From positions 64,904,216 through 64,968,215 of the forward strand of contig NC_088171.1 in the NCBI RefSeq assembly GCF_028769735.1: DNA of 64,000 nucleotides, written 5' to 3'. This stretch comes from Zonotrichia leucophrys gambelii (taxonomy: Eukaryota > Chordata > Aves > Passeriformes > Passerellidae). The first letter of the stretch is position 1; each line of letters begins with the position of its first letter. The notes beneath the pieces are model-generated. The model had not been told where the DNA came from. It ran no database searches and was given only the letters and a program-made list of their open reading frames with translations. Below are positions 45,401 to 60,110 of this stretch, piece by piece. The position numbers and the translations under genes were made by a program.

Positions 45401-48400
45401 TGCTCTGCACAGAGATGGGTCATGGACACAGTGAGGAATTCAGTTCACCTTTTGGGTCACTGTGAGTTCAGAGACCTTTGAACTAAAGTCTCCAAAAGGT
45501 CTCCAAACTTCTGTGCTTGTTCAGGAGCTGGCTATGCTGAAAATGTGGTGAAGAGCAGAGGAGGATGAACCTTGCTGCCCTGCACAGCTGGCTATGACCC
45601 TGTGTCAGACAAGGCTCATCCACCTGGCAAGTGTAATTGTCCTTGGGTGCTGTGGGTGCCTGGGATAGCTGCACTTCCAGATGTGGAACCGGCATCCAAG
45701 ATATCATAAACACCAGAACACACAGGTTTGACTCACAGAGTAGCAGGAGCTATAAGGAATTGTGGAGGCCGAGTGTTTATCCCCTTTCTCCTTTGGAAAT
45801 AGACCATAGCATGCTTTGTTTTAGCACAGCCAGGGCTAATGATAAAAGTTTGACTTTTATCAGGCCTAACTCCTGGATATGAGCATGGTGAAGAGCACAG
45901 AAAATGAGAACATGGTGTGAGCAACTTGCTTGGTAGTAATGTAAGAGTAAACATAGTGATTTAACATTGGGAGTAAAATTGCTTCTGTCATTTGCTACTG
46001 TGCTAGAGTTTATCTCAGGGTGAAAACTGGTGCCTTCAATTCCATCACAGCAGCAGTCACAGCTTTAGTGAAGCAGATGGAAGTGAAAAAAAGGCAGCAC
46101 CTTTGTTTGGCATTCTGATGTTTCCATGGCTTTTATCAGCAATAAAGACCCTTGTTTTGGCACTTCCTTGCAGTGAATGTTTGGCTGTCTTCAGCTATTC
46201 CAACTGGCAATTTTTTGCCAGGAAATGCCCAGAAGGGAGGGCATGGTTGAATTAAATACTGTTTCTAGGGTACTGGGCTTCACATGGCTAATGAGAAGCT
46301 TTAATATAGAGAGCTTTTCAAAATCCAAATGGAGTCAAGCAAGGAGAGAGAACTATAAAATAGTAATTACCCCTGCTGTGCTGGAGTGATGTTGCTTAAA
46401 AATGTGAAACCAAGGCTGGGCTCAGTACTCCAAATTCTTTCTCTTGGTGTTTGTACATATAGTTTCACATATGTATAAAAATCCAAAAATCTGTTAAAGT
46501 GAAAAATGTATAAATTAAAAATTCCTGGAAGTCCCTCCCCTTCCTTCACTTCCTCAGCCCATAAAAGACAATGCAAATGTTAGTGTTTCATGTGGGGATA
46601 GGAAAGGGGAAAGAAAATAGCTGGGAGAACATCTGAAACAATTGCAGCTAAGCTTGTGTGCTTAATAAGCAAAATAAATTCCAGAAATGTGCCTGAAAGT
46701 TGTATGTAAAAGCTTTGATTCTGATCGTGCTTGCTCCACTGTAAATGTAATTAAAGCTCTACTGGATCAAAGGAAATAGTTGAAATTTATGATGACATTA
46801 TTGAGAGCACATTGTGGCCCAAAAGAAAAACGAAGTGTGCCTCAGGGAGAGGGACCTGGTCTTGCAGATCTGTGTCCTCTCAGCAAAGACGTCTCCGTCA
46901 ATTTAGGAAATGATTGGTGGGAGTCTTGGGACACAGTTATGCAAACTTTTGATTACAAGTAGTCTTCTTGAAGATAAAAATCACAGATTCCTTCTAGAGA
47001 ATATCTGTCAGGCGCAGTAATTTATGTAGGTAGGAATTTGCTTGCAAACTGCTTTTGTACCAGTTTATCAAACAATCTCAGGATATAGCTACGTCTCTGC
47101 AGCTCTATAGCTCTATATAGTTGTGTTTCTGTAGCATATTATGGCAGCATGTCTGCAGAAATGAAAAATAAGGTGGAAAATATTTGGAGCAGAGGTGCAT
47201 AAATACCTTAGCCATAGCCTACAAAAATCTATCACTAGATTAGTGTGACAGAGCTTGCAGAACTCTTTTGTGACTTGCTGCTTGCCTTGAAGGAACTTGA
47301 CAGTTTAGTGCTGAGAAGGATGCTTTGTGGTTAAACAGTATGAGATGCTTTGATAAAGACTTTCTTCTCAGGCAGAGTGCTAAGCAACACTCCTTGAGAC
47401 TAGTTTGTGGATACAGTGTTATCTGAATGCATGAGACGGTGTCCTGAATTTCCAATTCATGTTACTGACGAATTCTGTTTAAAAATCTGTGTCATGAGAT
47501 GCTTGTTTTGTAGGGGTGACATCTTTGCTAAACTAGCCAAAGTATGTGTGGACATGGCCTGTGACTATTGGTGTAGCTTGGGAGAACCATGGACATGAAA
47601 TGTAATTCTGATTATAATTTTTACTCTGCCACGTAGGCATTAGGAAAACATACTTTGATGCACTGTATGCCTGAAATGAGAAAATTGTGTTCACAAGCCA
47701 TCTTGCTTCTGTCTCATGAATGCTGTTCTGTTTGCTTGTGAGATTTGATGCTGTCTAGCAGGCTTATTTATGCCTTTGATTATAGTGCTGTCTCTCAGCT
47801 TGTCATACAAATTTAATTGTGATGGTACTGTGGTTGTCGTTGTTTGAAATTACAGATTTGTTCACGTAGGCAAAGGCGATCCTTCTCAAGGCCTGATGAT
47901 GTGCACAGATGTTGTGGCAGCTGCTGGGACACCACCTGCTTCCATCTGTGTGCAGAGGGACCTGACCCTTTACATGTCAGGTGGGAATTAAATTGTTCCA
48001 CTATACCCTTGCTGTGTGTTTGGTGAGACCCCTGTTTGCTCTGAGCAGGAGTGGTCTGATGAGAATTAAGCCTCAGAGTTGCTGTCCTGAGCTTCCACTC
48101 TCTGTAACACAGATTTTGTGTTTGAATTAGATCACACTTACCTGCCTTCCTGAAGGTGGTTTCATCCTCCAGGATGCCCAAAACTACAGACCAGGGATGA
48201 GGGGGCACAGGGAAATGAAGAGACTGGCTGAAGGTTGTGTGGAAGCAGGTGGAAGGTGAGGCCTCTGAGGTCTGCTCTCCTCTTTCCCTGTGGGACTGCT
48301 GCAGCTGAATGCTGTTGGGAGGATGATCCTCACAGGAAGCACATCTGAGCTCCTGGAGGAGGAGCAGTCCCTGTCACTCTGGGTGGGGCTGTTCCCTGCA

Positions 48401-51400
48401 TGGTTCTGCAGGGACTTGAAAATCAGGGTGGGAAGAGAGGACTGGGGAGGGTGCAGAGTAACCTGGTTCACAGTGCAGATTAACCTCTACTGCTATTCTT
48501 GTTGGTGTCCCTTTTTGCAGGGCAGCTTGTCAAGGAATTGCAAGAACTGTTTGAGGCACTGACTATTTTGTGGGTTATTAATGTCAGCAATCAGCTTTCC
48601 AGTGTTGGAGCTTTATCTAACAGGTGATACAAAAAAGCCCAAATCTTAATAAGACCGCTTACTATGAGCAGTGATGGCTCAGCAGCTGGGAGACGTGTGT
48701 ATTTATTTTTAATGAAATATGGAATTTCTCTTTAGTATTTGTTACGGCTCTCTGCACACTGGGAAACCCCTTTCTTTAGCAAATGGGCAGGGCCTCTTTG
48801 AGCTGACTGGAACAACTGCTGTTTTGGAAGATAGAGAGAAGCATACACATCTGTAATGTAGGTTGCAAATTGGTTGCAACCTCAAGCATCAGCTCAAGCT
48901 GATATGAGCAAGTTCAGATTTGCAGCTGCTGTTAGGAGTGCTTGAATGAAATATCAAAAAATATCTGTAATTTCATGTAATTTCGTGTCTGGGCATTTTT
49001 TCAGCCTGTTGAGTGCTTGTGTATGGCCTTTTGCATTGTGCAGAATAATTTGATAGTGCTGGGTGAAAGTGAGTAGGGTGCTGGTAGTTACTGGAGCTGC
49101 ATGTGCTATTCCCTGTGCTTACAGGGAATTTGCACTAGATGGAATTGCACTGTACAGAATCATGATGTCTTTCTAGTACATATGAGTGTTAGTGCTTTTC
49201 AACAAGGTGGTAAATAAATAAATGAATAGGCATTAGAAAACATTTCCTTTCCTTGGTGCCTGACAGAAAACTGTGGGATGATGCTCTAACTGCTAAATCA
49301 GGTTTTGGAAAATAATTTAAGGCTTTCTTGAAGAGTCTTAAACGTAATGCAACAAGTGAGTTATTAATTGACATTGTGTTCTCTTTGGGTTAATGGCAAA
49401 ACACTGGATTTTGAGGTTTCTGCTTACTTTGGGGAGGAATTACTTTTACATTTCTTTATTGAAAAGGATACATCAAAGAATTAACAGCTGAGAAGTACAG
49501 AAAACGTTTTTTTTTACCCCTAGAGAATATTAGTTTTACTTTCACTGCAGCTCTGGACCAGAATGATGGACACATCTGGTTTTTATAATTGTCTTTCTGG
49601 TCTCCGTATGTTAGCCTGCATCCCATGTGCTTGCAGCTAGGAAGTCTGTAGGGAACAAGCAGATCATATGGACTATACTCTCATGATTGCAATGAGATAT
49701 GTTCTTTGTCCCTGTATGCAAAACTTCTAGAACAAACTTCAGATGGGATTGTGCTGTAGCAATAGGCTCGTGAAATTGCTGCAACTGTTGCTGCAGGAAA
49801 AAATGATAGTGTCACATTCTTCCAGTCCTGCCAGCAAATAAAATATATTAATTTGTACATTAGTATTGTTCATGGAATACATATCTGTAGTAATAAGATC
49901 ACCTTGGTGGTCTGTCTTTTTCTCAGTATCTGTTCTTTTATTCCCAGGCTGGTCTGGCACCAAAAAGCCTGTCAGGGCCCAAAACTAGTTTTAGGGAAAT
50001 TAGTGTGGGTAATTTTGCTTCAATTTTCTGGTAGCAAACAGTGGGGGTAGTTTCTTCATCAGGAAAAAAAATTTAAAATCTGGCCAGAGAGGAAAAGAAG
50101 TCAGAAAATTAGTCTTGGACTGGGACAAACTCTCTAACTCCGGTAGGAGAATTGTGTAGCATGAACCTCTGTTCTGTTTTAATGCAGCTGTACTGTCCCA
50201 GTCTCTAAACCTGTCATTTACAAGACTATGAGAGATTAATTGATGTGGACAATAGTTAGGATATTAATTAAAATGCTGTGGAAGATGTGGGGAACATCTA
50301 GCCTTATGTGCTTTAAATAGAGAAACTGGCAAATATATAATCCAAAATGCCTGTAATTTTCAGTCTTTGATCTTGTTTCTTCTTCTTTTGGATGCTCAAG
50401 TAGCTGTGAATTGCTTCACAGGGCACAAGATAGTGAAAATTCAGGTATTTATGGTCAAATGTTCATTTTGGTAGTATTGAAGTGATTTCAGCTGGCCTGT
50501 TGCTTTTCAGACATGCTAACCAGAAAAAAAAGCTTGTATGGAGCAATCTGAGATTTATCCCTACATTTCCTAGGGGAATTTCATCTTTTTTTTCATGTCA
50601 ATATCCCCCTGTGCTCATGTAACTCAGATTCTTTCCCACAAAAATATGAATGCATTCTTTATTCCTCCTTGGGATTAGAGGTGGAGCAGGTGAAGAACAC
50701 TGAGCAGCTGGGGATGGGACTCCTGTGTGTCTCTAGTTCTCAGTTTTGCAAATCCTATAGCCTTTAACACATCTGTGGCATTCCTCTTTTCCTGTTCTTG
50801 TTACATCTCCCATGAGAAATTTTACAATGATGGGAAAACTCTCACCTCTGTTGGTAGCTGGAGGTGTTGGAGCCCATTTGTCTGAAGCACACCAACAGCA
50901 GTGAGTGATCACAGGCAGAATAAGCTTGCAGGGCTCTTATTCCAGACTGCCTCGCTACAGCAGTGGGTGTTTTGGGTTAAAGTGGGACAAGGGGGTTATT
51001 CACCTGGGTTGGACCCCTGGGCAGCTTGTCCCTCTCTCTATTTTTGTAAAGCAGTGGTATAGATGCTGTTGTCCTCTAGGCAGTGGGTTTGTTAGGCATT
51101 AGTGCAGAGGTGTCTGTGTCACTTGGTGGGAGGCTAACTGTGAAAACTCAAACAGGACTGCATTCAAGGTCAAATGCTAAAAGATGCATAGCCTTGAAGA
51201 TCTCATTGTCTCTGAAATCTTTGGCCATTCAAAATCTTCCAGACTTGGCCCCTGAGAGCTTGATCAGGAGTGCATGAGGCGTGACCCTAGTGGAACTTCC
51301 ACATGCCTGAAGCCCAAAGACTTGAAAGCCTTCTGATCTGCTATTGGCAAAAAGTCATCTGTTTGAAGTCACTTTCTGTTTAGCAGTTGTTGTTTTGTCC

Positions 51401-53348
51401 AAAATTCCAAAGAAACTGGTCTTCTCCTGAAAGCAGCATTACAAGAGATGGAAAGCCAAACCCAGTTGCTTGCATTGTTTTAGCATTTCCGTGAGATTGA
51501 AAGAAGTGGCCAGACCAAGTTGTTTTTCTTTACAAACAAATACTTTATTTTTTTCTACTGCAAAGCTTGTTTTATGGCTGATGCTTTTTTGACAGATTTT
51601 ATCTCAGAGAGTAAAAAGCTGTAAATACTGGGAGTGGGATAAAGAGAATGGAATTTGTGATGGAAACGTGCAGTGGGCCATAACTGGGCCATGCTGCCAC
51701 TGCTGTCTGCACAGCAGCAAATTTTAGTCAGATCAGAGAATGTTGTATTTCTTTCTGCGTGGCTGACTTTCTTACATTTGGTGGCCTGTGTTTGGCTTGT
51801 TACCTTTGTTTGGAAACAGTGCCAAAAAAAGAAGAGACTTGAGGGGTGGGGAGTAGCATGGGCTGCTGAGGTTAAAGTCCTATATTAGGAGTAGAAACCC
51901 CTAAGTCTTCCTTCTGCCCCCTTTGCAGGAGACAGGCACTTGCTGCAGGTTCCCTGAATGTCACAGACACGTGGCAAGCCATGCCCAGCCTTGTGGGAAG
52001 TGGTGAAAAGGCTTAGCAGTGTTCTTTGGCATTTCTTGTCTTTGAAAATGTGCTGCTTGAAAACTTCAGATAACATGTGCCTGGAAGAGGAGGATGTGTT
52101 TCAGTCAAATGATAAGAGGGGAGGGGCTGCTCTCAGGGCAGAGCGTGAGACACCTCCCTTGTTAGAAACAGGACAAATAGATGAAAACACAAAATGGAAA
52201 GGCACCCCGTCATGCTGACGAATTTGGCCTGAGGAAGCCAGCTGAATAAAGGCCAGCAGGGGAGGGGATGGGAGAGTGTTGGAGCAGGAGGGAACAAGTG
52301 TCAGTGCAACAGGCTGTGCTTCTGGGTCTAGGCTTGCAAAAAATGGAAGGGGAAAGAGGGTGTTGCTCTCGTTACTTTGAAATTCCCTTGTCTGCCCTCC
52401 CTCTCGCCTGGGAGCTGTTCCCTGTCTCCCTCCCTCCCACTACAGGCTGTGGGCTGCTTGCCTGCAAAGGGCTGTGCACCAGCTGCCCCTAGGATGTGCT
52501 GCAGGGGCTCGGGTGGAGGTGGTGTCCCCTGACAGTGAGATGCAGCTGGGAGGAGAGGGCTGGGGCAGGACCTGGAGTGAGGTTTGCATTCCTCTGGGAA
52601 AGGGTAAACTGAGAGGAAGGAAGACATCATTGACTTCAATGAGAACTGTCACACATCTCCAGCACCAAAGTGCAGTGAATTAATGAACCTTCCCTGGAAG
52701 TGAAAATGCTAGCCATAGGCTTTGGTGGTGAAAAACGTTAAACAAAGTGTGTTACCTTTACGTTCCTTTCTTCAAGTTGTCTTGAACTTTCCAGGGAAAG
52801 ACTCTGTAAAGGCTCTCTCCCTGTGGAGATGAACTTCAAAGATCAAGACTGCTGAGTGGAGGAATAAAGCAACCTGTGTGGCACTGAAAACTCCCCTCTG
52901 AGGTACCAAGAACTATTCTGGTCAGGCAGAAAATGCTTAGGGCACCAAGTGCAGCAGGTTACTGATAACATCACTGTGATAGTGAAGAATGGAAAGTTAG
53001 CCTTCCTTTAGGAAGATTAGGAAGGGAAAGAGAAGTCAGGCACAGTTAGAAATTCTTGTTTATTAAACAGAGGTGATGAATAGGTATTTCAGCATCAATA
53101 AGCCATGAGACATTTGATAAGAGCTTGTTGAGTAACTCCAGAAGTTTTTGCCAAACACGGTAAGGTCTGTTTGAAGTGACCTGGTATGTATCTGTGTGTG
53201 CCACAGCCTGCCACACTTTCAGGTAAATGAGCTGTCCTCCCAGGATGATTGCTGACATGTTCTGTGGGCAGATGCCCAGTGTCACCTAGCTGAACTCAAC
53301 TTTTGTGTAGAAAATGGGTTAAAAAGTCTGTAAAAATTTCAACTTTGA

Positions 53349-53389
53349 TTTTTTTTTTTTTTTTTTTTTTTTGTTGTTGTTGTTGTTGT
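53349..53389 (+). repeat. Poly-T followed by (GTT)n microsatellite
   Basis: About 24 T followed by about six GTT units. Confidence 0.88.
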
Positions 53390-55994
53390 GAGAAGGGCCT
53401 CCAGATAAATGCTTTTCTTCATGTTCTGGAAAGGGAGCAGCACTGGTCTAAGCTCCATCAGAGCTCTGTGTCACAACCCTGCCATCTGCCTCGTTTTGTT
53501 GAAGCCACCCAGCTCCTCATAGCGAGGGCCTGTAAAGGTCTGTGTGTTAGCCTGGCCTGTGCTGTGATGCTGCTGATTTGGCAGTGGTTCCCATGCAGTG
53601 CATTTCAGGTTGCAGCAAGCATTGCAGTTAGGTGGGCTCAAGCTTGCTTGCTGTTGTTTGAATAGAGTTAAATGTCCCAATGATGCTGTTACCCCTGCAG
53701 CCTTCTTCACTGAGACACTTTCCTAGTGCATGCAGTACTTGAGTATTCTCCGGGCTTGTGGGTGTCTCCAGACTGATCTGTGGTTCAGTCACATCCAGTG
53801 TAGAGGGAGAGCAAACAGTGTTGTCCATTCCTCACTAGGTTCACAGCCTGTAGTGGCACATTTTTAAACACTGTGCTTGGAAGGGGAAGCTGAAGGAGCT
53901 GTTACTGTGACTTGCTTGACTTGGCCCTGTGAACAACTCAGCCTTTTCCTAACATGGGTATGTCTACAGTATGCATGACTTTGTATAGTTGAGCTATGTT
54001 TTTCTCCTCCTGGCTCCTCTTTATGCAAGTTTTTCTCATGTGAAATATTTTGGATTAGATGAGGTTTAAAGGAGGAGTTGACATTATATTTCAAGGTTTG
54101 CCTCTGCTATTGCACTGGCATACTGACATCATATCCCCTGGGGTCAAACCTCTGGGATGAGAGCCAGTATTTAAAAAGATTTTTTTGCAGGGTGGAGGAA
54201 TATCTTGTAGTTTCACCCCCTATGAGTTCGACCTCTCCTTCTTACGCTGCTTTTTCATTATTTCAGATTCCACCTCTACAACAAGTAAGAAAAGGGTTTG
54301 TTAGCCCTTTCTGTGATAATTCATGCCTAACCATCTGCTTAGGAGGCACTGATGATGCTGCATGCAGCTTGATCTCCTCCTGACTAGTTTCTGAATTGCT
54401 GTACATCCCTGTATGCTGTTAAGCCATCTTTGAAGCTTGCTGTGTCACAGCAGCATACATGAGGGGTAAATCTACTGAAGTCAGCCAAGTGGTACCAGCG
54501 TGAAACTGGAGTGACCAGAAAATCATGTCTCCTTTCTTCTGGATTATGTATAGCAGAGAGGGGTGAAAGCTTCAAGTGAGCAGAGAAAATTTTGAAAGCA
54601 GCTTTTTGATTTCCCTACCAAAGAGTCTGGCCAAGTGTGCTGAAAGTAATTCCGGAGACCACAGGCTGATTTGAAGTGGATCCCTGGAGCTGCATAAACA
54701 GACAGTGCATTATTCATGAGGTAACTGAGCCTTTGCCCTGCTCCAGCAGCCTGGGACAAGCAGAAATGTGCTTGCTTCCTTCACCTGGTTGACTGGCCCT
54801 CTGGGAAAGCTCTTTGCAGAGTAGAGTGAAGAGCAGGGAAGGCTGCTGATACAATTAGGCTCATTTGCACTGTGACTTAGGAGCAGTTATGGGAAGCTCA
54901 TATGGATTCACTTCCTACTTGTTAGTGCTGTGTTTGTCAGACAGCAGTCAGTGGGGATCTGAAGTCTGGGGTGCACAAAAACGAGGCAAGAGGAAAAGAT
55001 TGCCTAGGTACCGATGTACCTGTATGCTAGCCCTATGGGCTCAAGCACATCCCATCCTTGTTCCTCCTGCACTCATTTGCATAAAGCAAAAATAACAGTA
55101 ATGTTCATTAGAAGCTGTTGAACGTGGCCTCCTTCAGTGTATTTCGGAATCATAATCTTGTAGAAAGCATGCCTCACCCAGAAGGAATTCAGCAAATCCA
55201 ATAACAGGCTTATGATGCTGGATCTGGCATGAGAGGTTTTGGCTCAGCTGACCATGAACTGGAGAACAGAAAGGGCTGCCCCTGTTTGTGCCCATAGCCA
55301 TGATGTTCATGTGGGATGTGTTTGTGGGAGAACTGGGTGTTGTGTGTGGTTTCTCCTTGGAGCATCTTGTCTCAGGGAAGCTAAGTAGACATAGAAACAT
55401 GGACTTGGAGCAGTTGAAGTGGCCACAGAAAAAGGAATCTGGTCAGTGGCTATTGCCCTTTTCCTTCATGCTGTGTTTGTCAGTCTTGCAAGTTCCACAT
55501 CTGACTACTAAGGTAGTAGCTTCTGTCCTGTCTTAATTTATTCTAGGAACAATGCTAAAATGACATTTTTGTCCTCTCCCATCCTCCACTGTTTACTTTG
55601 CCATCTAAGTGCTGGTCTCCAAGAGTTGTAACATTAATGTGCCATGAGCAAAACCTGCTAAAATACTGTGATCTGACAGGGAGCAGATGAATGTTGTCAT
55701 TTGAATGTATTCTGCCAAGTTTTACTTAGTGTTATGTGTATAGAGGTGGATATTTTAGCTGGTACAGATGTACAATAATGTTCTTAGACCCAGGACTGCA
55801 CTGTTGTGTTATAGTCACAGGTCATTGGAAGAAACAGGTGTTCAGAGAGAGGGCTGGCATAATGCTGCCATTCCATAATCATACTGGAAGAACAAGTCTT
55901 ATGTTTTTGGAATAAGCTGCTGTGGATTCATTATGAAAACAACCACTTAGGTTTGGGTTTGTCTCTGACAGACCAGCTCTCTTACTGTTCATAC

Positions 55995-56035
55995 ATAAAT
56001 ATATATATACTGTTCATATATATACATACTGTTTG
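55995..56035. repeat. Imperfect (AT)n/ACTGTTCATA tandem tract
   Basis: ATATATATAC and CTGTTCATA units recur about three times in 40 bases. Confidence 0.7.
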
Positions 56036-59000
56036 TTCACAGCTATTTGACACAGGAAAAACTGTTGAGGTCACCTAACTAATCTCCTGGACAGAGAAGA
56101 GTTTTCTCTACAGCATATTTTTGTGATTTATCTGATCTTAAATATTTTCCTTTATGGAGATTCCATCACAGTGATCTCTCTGCTGAAGGAGGTACTTTGT
56201 AGTCAGGCTATACTGTTCTTTATTAATTTAATCACATTATTTCCACGTGACTCAGTTTTTAATACCTTAATGAGTTCTCTTCAATCCTTGTTGTTCCATT
56301 CTTTGAATTCACATGTACCTGTACTTCTACATTGATGGTGTATTGTCTGTTGGTGTGATTGAGGAAATTAACTCAGTTTACTAATGCCTCACATAATCTA
56401 CAGAACTGCATTCAGATGCCATTAAAATGGGTTGGGGGTTAGACCACTGTGACAGAAAAGGTTGGAACTAAATAATCCCTCAGATCGGTTTCCAGATGAA
56501 ACCATATCCCAGTGGTGTAGTAAAAAGCAAAAATAATGCTGTGGTCACAGTCCATCTTCTGGTGTGTGGTCAGATGACCCCTGAGAGCATCTAAACTATT
56601 TAAGGCCTGCAGAATCAATGGTGAATGTGTAAGCAGTCACTGTTGTAGAGCTGTCTGGATCAGAGAAGCATGCCCAAAAAAATTATGTTTTCCCAGACCC
56701 TTTGCAATGGCTGTTACCAGGGGGTTGTGTTTTGCCTCGGTACCCCCACGAGTGGTCTGCAGGATGTGGTTGGTGTGCTTTCACTGCCCTGCTCTCTGTG
56801 AAGGAGGCTGCACAAGGGTGTTAAATCTGATGTGCCTGTCGATCATGGCTGAGTCAGAGAGGTGGGTACACAGTGACTATCATTTTTCTGTTTCAGCTCT
56901 TCAATGAGCAGCTCTTGCCATTCAAGTGGGTGATGTTCTAGCAGCATCTCAGAGCTGGCAGAAAAGAGTGATGATCAGATGCAGCCAGTTAAAAAAACTA
57001 AGCATATGCTTTACAGGAACATTTGTTCTGTATGCCTGAGCTGAAGATGGAATTTCACAGCGTCAAGGCAGAACAGTCTCCTAGGGGAAATAGTGGCCTT
57101 TTGGGAAGCTTACTTAAATATTAGATGGACAGAGATGACATGTCAGCTCTGCATTAAGAAGGTCAAGGATTTTGCTGCATCAGGAAACCCAGAGGTGGAC
57201 ACAGCCTGCTGAGCACAGAGGTCTTGTTAGTGCTGTGGGTGTTACAGAAGCATAGCTAGAATGAATGGGATTACATTAAACTTAAATATGGTAGTATTAG
57301 ACCCTGGGGATTTGTAGGTTTACTCCCCAGATTGTATCAGCTCATTATAAAACATATGTAAAGTTGTAGCTGAGATGATACCTCATGAAGGGAGAGGTTC
57401 CCTGAAACAAGTTCCTCCTTGCATGCTGAGTTTTGAAGGACAGTTTCTTCTGTCTCTTTCAGGTGCTGTGGGAGACCAGTCTCATAACATCATAAAGTTA
57501 GGTTACCCACCCCAACTCAATGCCCTCAGTCATCTTCTCAGAAGAACAGCTGAGAGCTGCATGAGGCTGGAAGCTGAAAGCCCCATTCTCTTGGGCATTT
57601 GGCCCTTCTGGGTTGGAAGCACTGGTATGAATGCTGTGGAAGAAATCATAGTTGCTCTTCTGTTCAGGAGCGCATACAAGTCTCTGGAGATGTCAGTCTC
57701 ATGCTTCTACCAGCTTTAAATTTGCAGAATGATAAAATGCAATTGTATTGAGAGACCCAGCTGTAATACATGAAGAATGTGTGGCACATTAAACCTGTCT
57801 GGTTCATACAGAAACTCATGTATAATTCACTGTTTTTGTAAATATGTCAGTTTAATGCTTCTCTGCACCTGTCAGCAAAGCTCTGTCTCCCATGGGTTAG
57901 TCAGACCTGACAGCTTCTGAAACTGGACCCTGAATTGTGTGACAAATGGTGCTGAACTCTGAATATTGCTGAATAACAACTAATTTCAAATTCAGAAAAA
58001 AATCCTACAGTCAAACCCATTTATTGAAGTTCCTCATTGTCTCCTTAGGGCAATTTTAAGACTTTGTCCTTCTTACGATGGAGGAACCCTTTACTCTCTT
58101 AGTAGAGCAAGATTGTACCAGCAGTAACCAAGCTTTCATTATTCTTCCCTGGACACATTCCACCAGCATCAAGAAATGTAACATAATGCAGTTGTTGGTC
58201 ATCTTAGAGTTCTTTCAGATACTTATTTGTAGTTTAATTCATACAATATTTTCTTGTAGACTGTAGCTCCTGAGTAAGAGTCCCTTGCTAACCTGTGACA
58301 GAAATGTGCCAAGCCACGAGGCTCTTGGCGACTGGTGTGATGTGTGCCTACTTCTTATTAACTGAACTGCCTGTATTCCATGGATAGATTCAGTTGTGCT
58401 TTTGTAAAGCCTGTGAGAATGCATGATTTTGTGTGTTTGGTGCTTGTCAGCCTTCCTTGTAAGTGACAACACTGGTCTCTTAGGTAGTCCGTAGTAGGTA
58501 ACAGCCTGGTTTAGTCACTGCTGCTCAGAAAACAATCCGAAACGCACTGTGTGCACTATGAAAATAATGCTAAATAACAGCATGTTGTATTGTGGCTCAG
58601 TCAGTGATGCTGAGAATTTTAAGAGCTGTTGCATGGTAGATTGTTAAAACACATTGCTCTGCAGGATGCTAATGTAGCCTGGGCTGAAGCCAAAGTCTGT
58701 ACAAGTCTAAATGAGTTAGTTGTCCAGGGAATTAGCCTGCTTTGGACTGGGCCCTTTGGATGGGATTTTCAGAAGCAGTCAGCAGTGCTCAACTCCATGA
58801 CCCTAACTTCAGTGGGAGTGGAGAGTCCAATGCTGAGTTTTCCTGCTGTTAAATCCTACTGGATTTAACATCATCTTTGAGTGACTCAAAGGCACAGAAG
58901 GGAGGAAAAATAATCTGCATTTTCAAGTCAGATAGAGTATAAATTCTCTCAAGAGCTGGTTTTACAAGTGACTGTACAAGTTACAAAGTTTGCTTTACCA

Positions 59001-59967
59001 CATGGTCGATATGAGTTATTTTCCTGCACACAGATGAGTCAAACCTAGAGCAGTGAAAGGTGTGAGTCTGCGTTGCTAAATAGCTTTTTGGTGGGAACTG
59101 GGACCCCTCTTTGGGAAATTGAATGTGTATCCATGTGAAGGGAGCTAGAGCAAGAGGCTTTAACATCTGGAAGCCCTCCCAGGGCACATCTTAAACTTTG
59201 TTTTCCTGAGCTCTGCTTTCTTATCCAGTTTCATGCTGTCAGTTATCACATTCTAACAGCTAGTGGAAATTGTGTGGCTACCTTCCTACTCTGCTGAAGG
59301 GTGTCATGGTAATTCTTTATTCTTTCTGGAATTGCTGTAGTCCCTTTATAGAAACAAAACGTATCTATAATAAAAACAAGAGCAAGTCTTCCTGCAAATA
59401 TAATAGCACAAAAGCTGGCTGCTCTTTCCTACTGAGGCTATCTGACCCAAGCAGCCTTTCCCCTATCACTTTCAAAGCCCTTCATTTAAGGGAAGGGAGT
59501 GATTACTGAATCATTAAGGATAATGGCTATTTACTTTTGGAAACAATGGACTTGATGAACCACAAAAAATAGCCTGATTTTTAGAAGTGCATTTGTCTTA
59601 GAGAAAACTAGCTGGGTTTTGGGGTGGAAGTACGTACATTTTAATGAGTAGGTGGTAAAAAGTGACCTTTTGTTCTGAGGTAAACCACTTCTTTTTTTTT
59701 TTTTAATATTGAGGACTGACGTTCTCAACCACAGACCTAAGCTTGGAAATGTCAGGCTGCAAAACAATATTAACATTTAAAGTAAAGAGCACAGAATTTA
59801 AAACTTTATAGTGAGTACAAATTGTCAGAGTTACCTGACACCTTGCTAGGAGTTCCTGTTTTTACCTTGTATGTTTTTACCTCTGTATGTTAACATACAA
59901 ATTTGCTCTTTCTGCAGTAGGATTTTGCCATGTAATCATCAACATGTGGAAAACTGTTCCTATTTGG

Positions 59968-60110
59968 TAGAATCACAGAATGCTATGGGTTGGAATGGAC
60001 CTTTAAATCTCAGCTAGTCCAGCCATGGCAGGGACACATTCCACTGTATCAGTTTGCTCAAAACACCTACCTGGACTCAAACACTTCCATTGATGGCATA
60101 CCCACATTTA
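59968..60110 (-). mobile_element. CR1 LINE 3' fragment, minus orientation
   Basis: It begins AGAATCACAGAATG, then GGTTGGAATGGACCTTTAAA and CTAGTCCAGCCATGGCAGGGACA, the complement of a CR1 3' end. About 140 bases remain. The right edge is approximate. Confidence 0.88.
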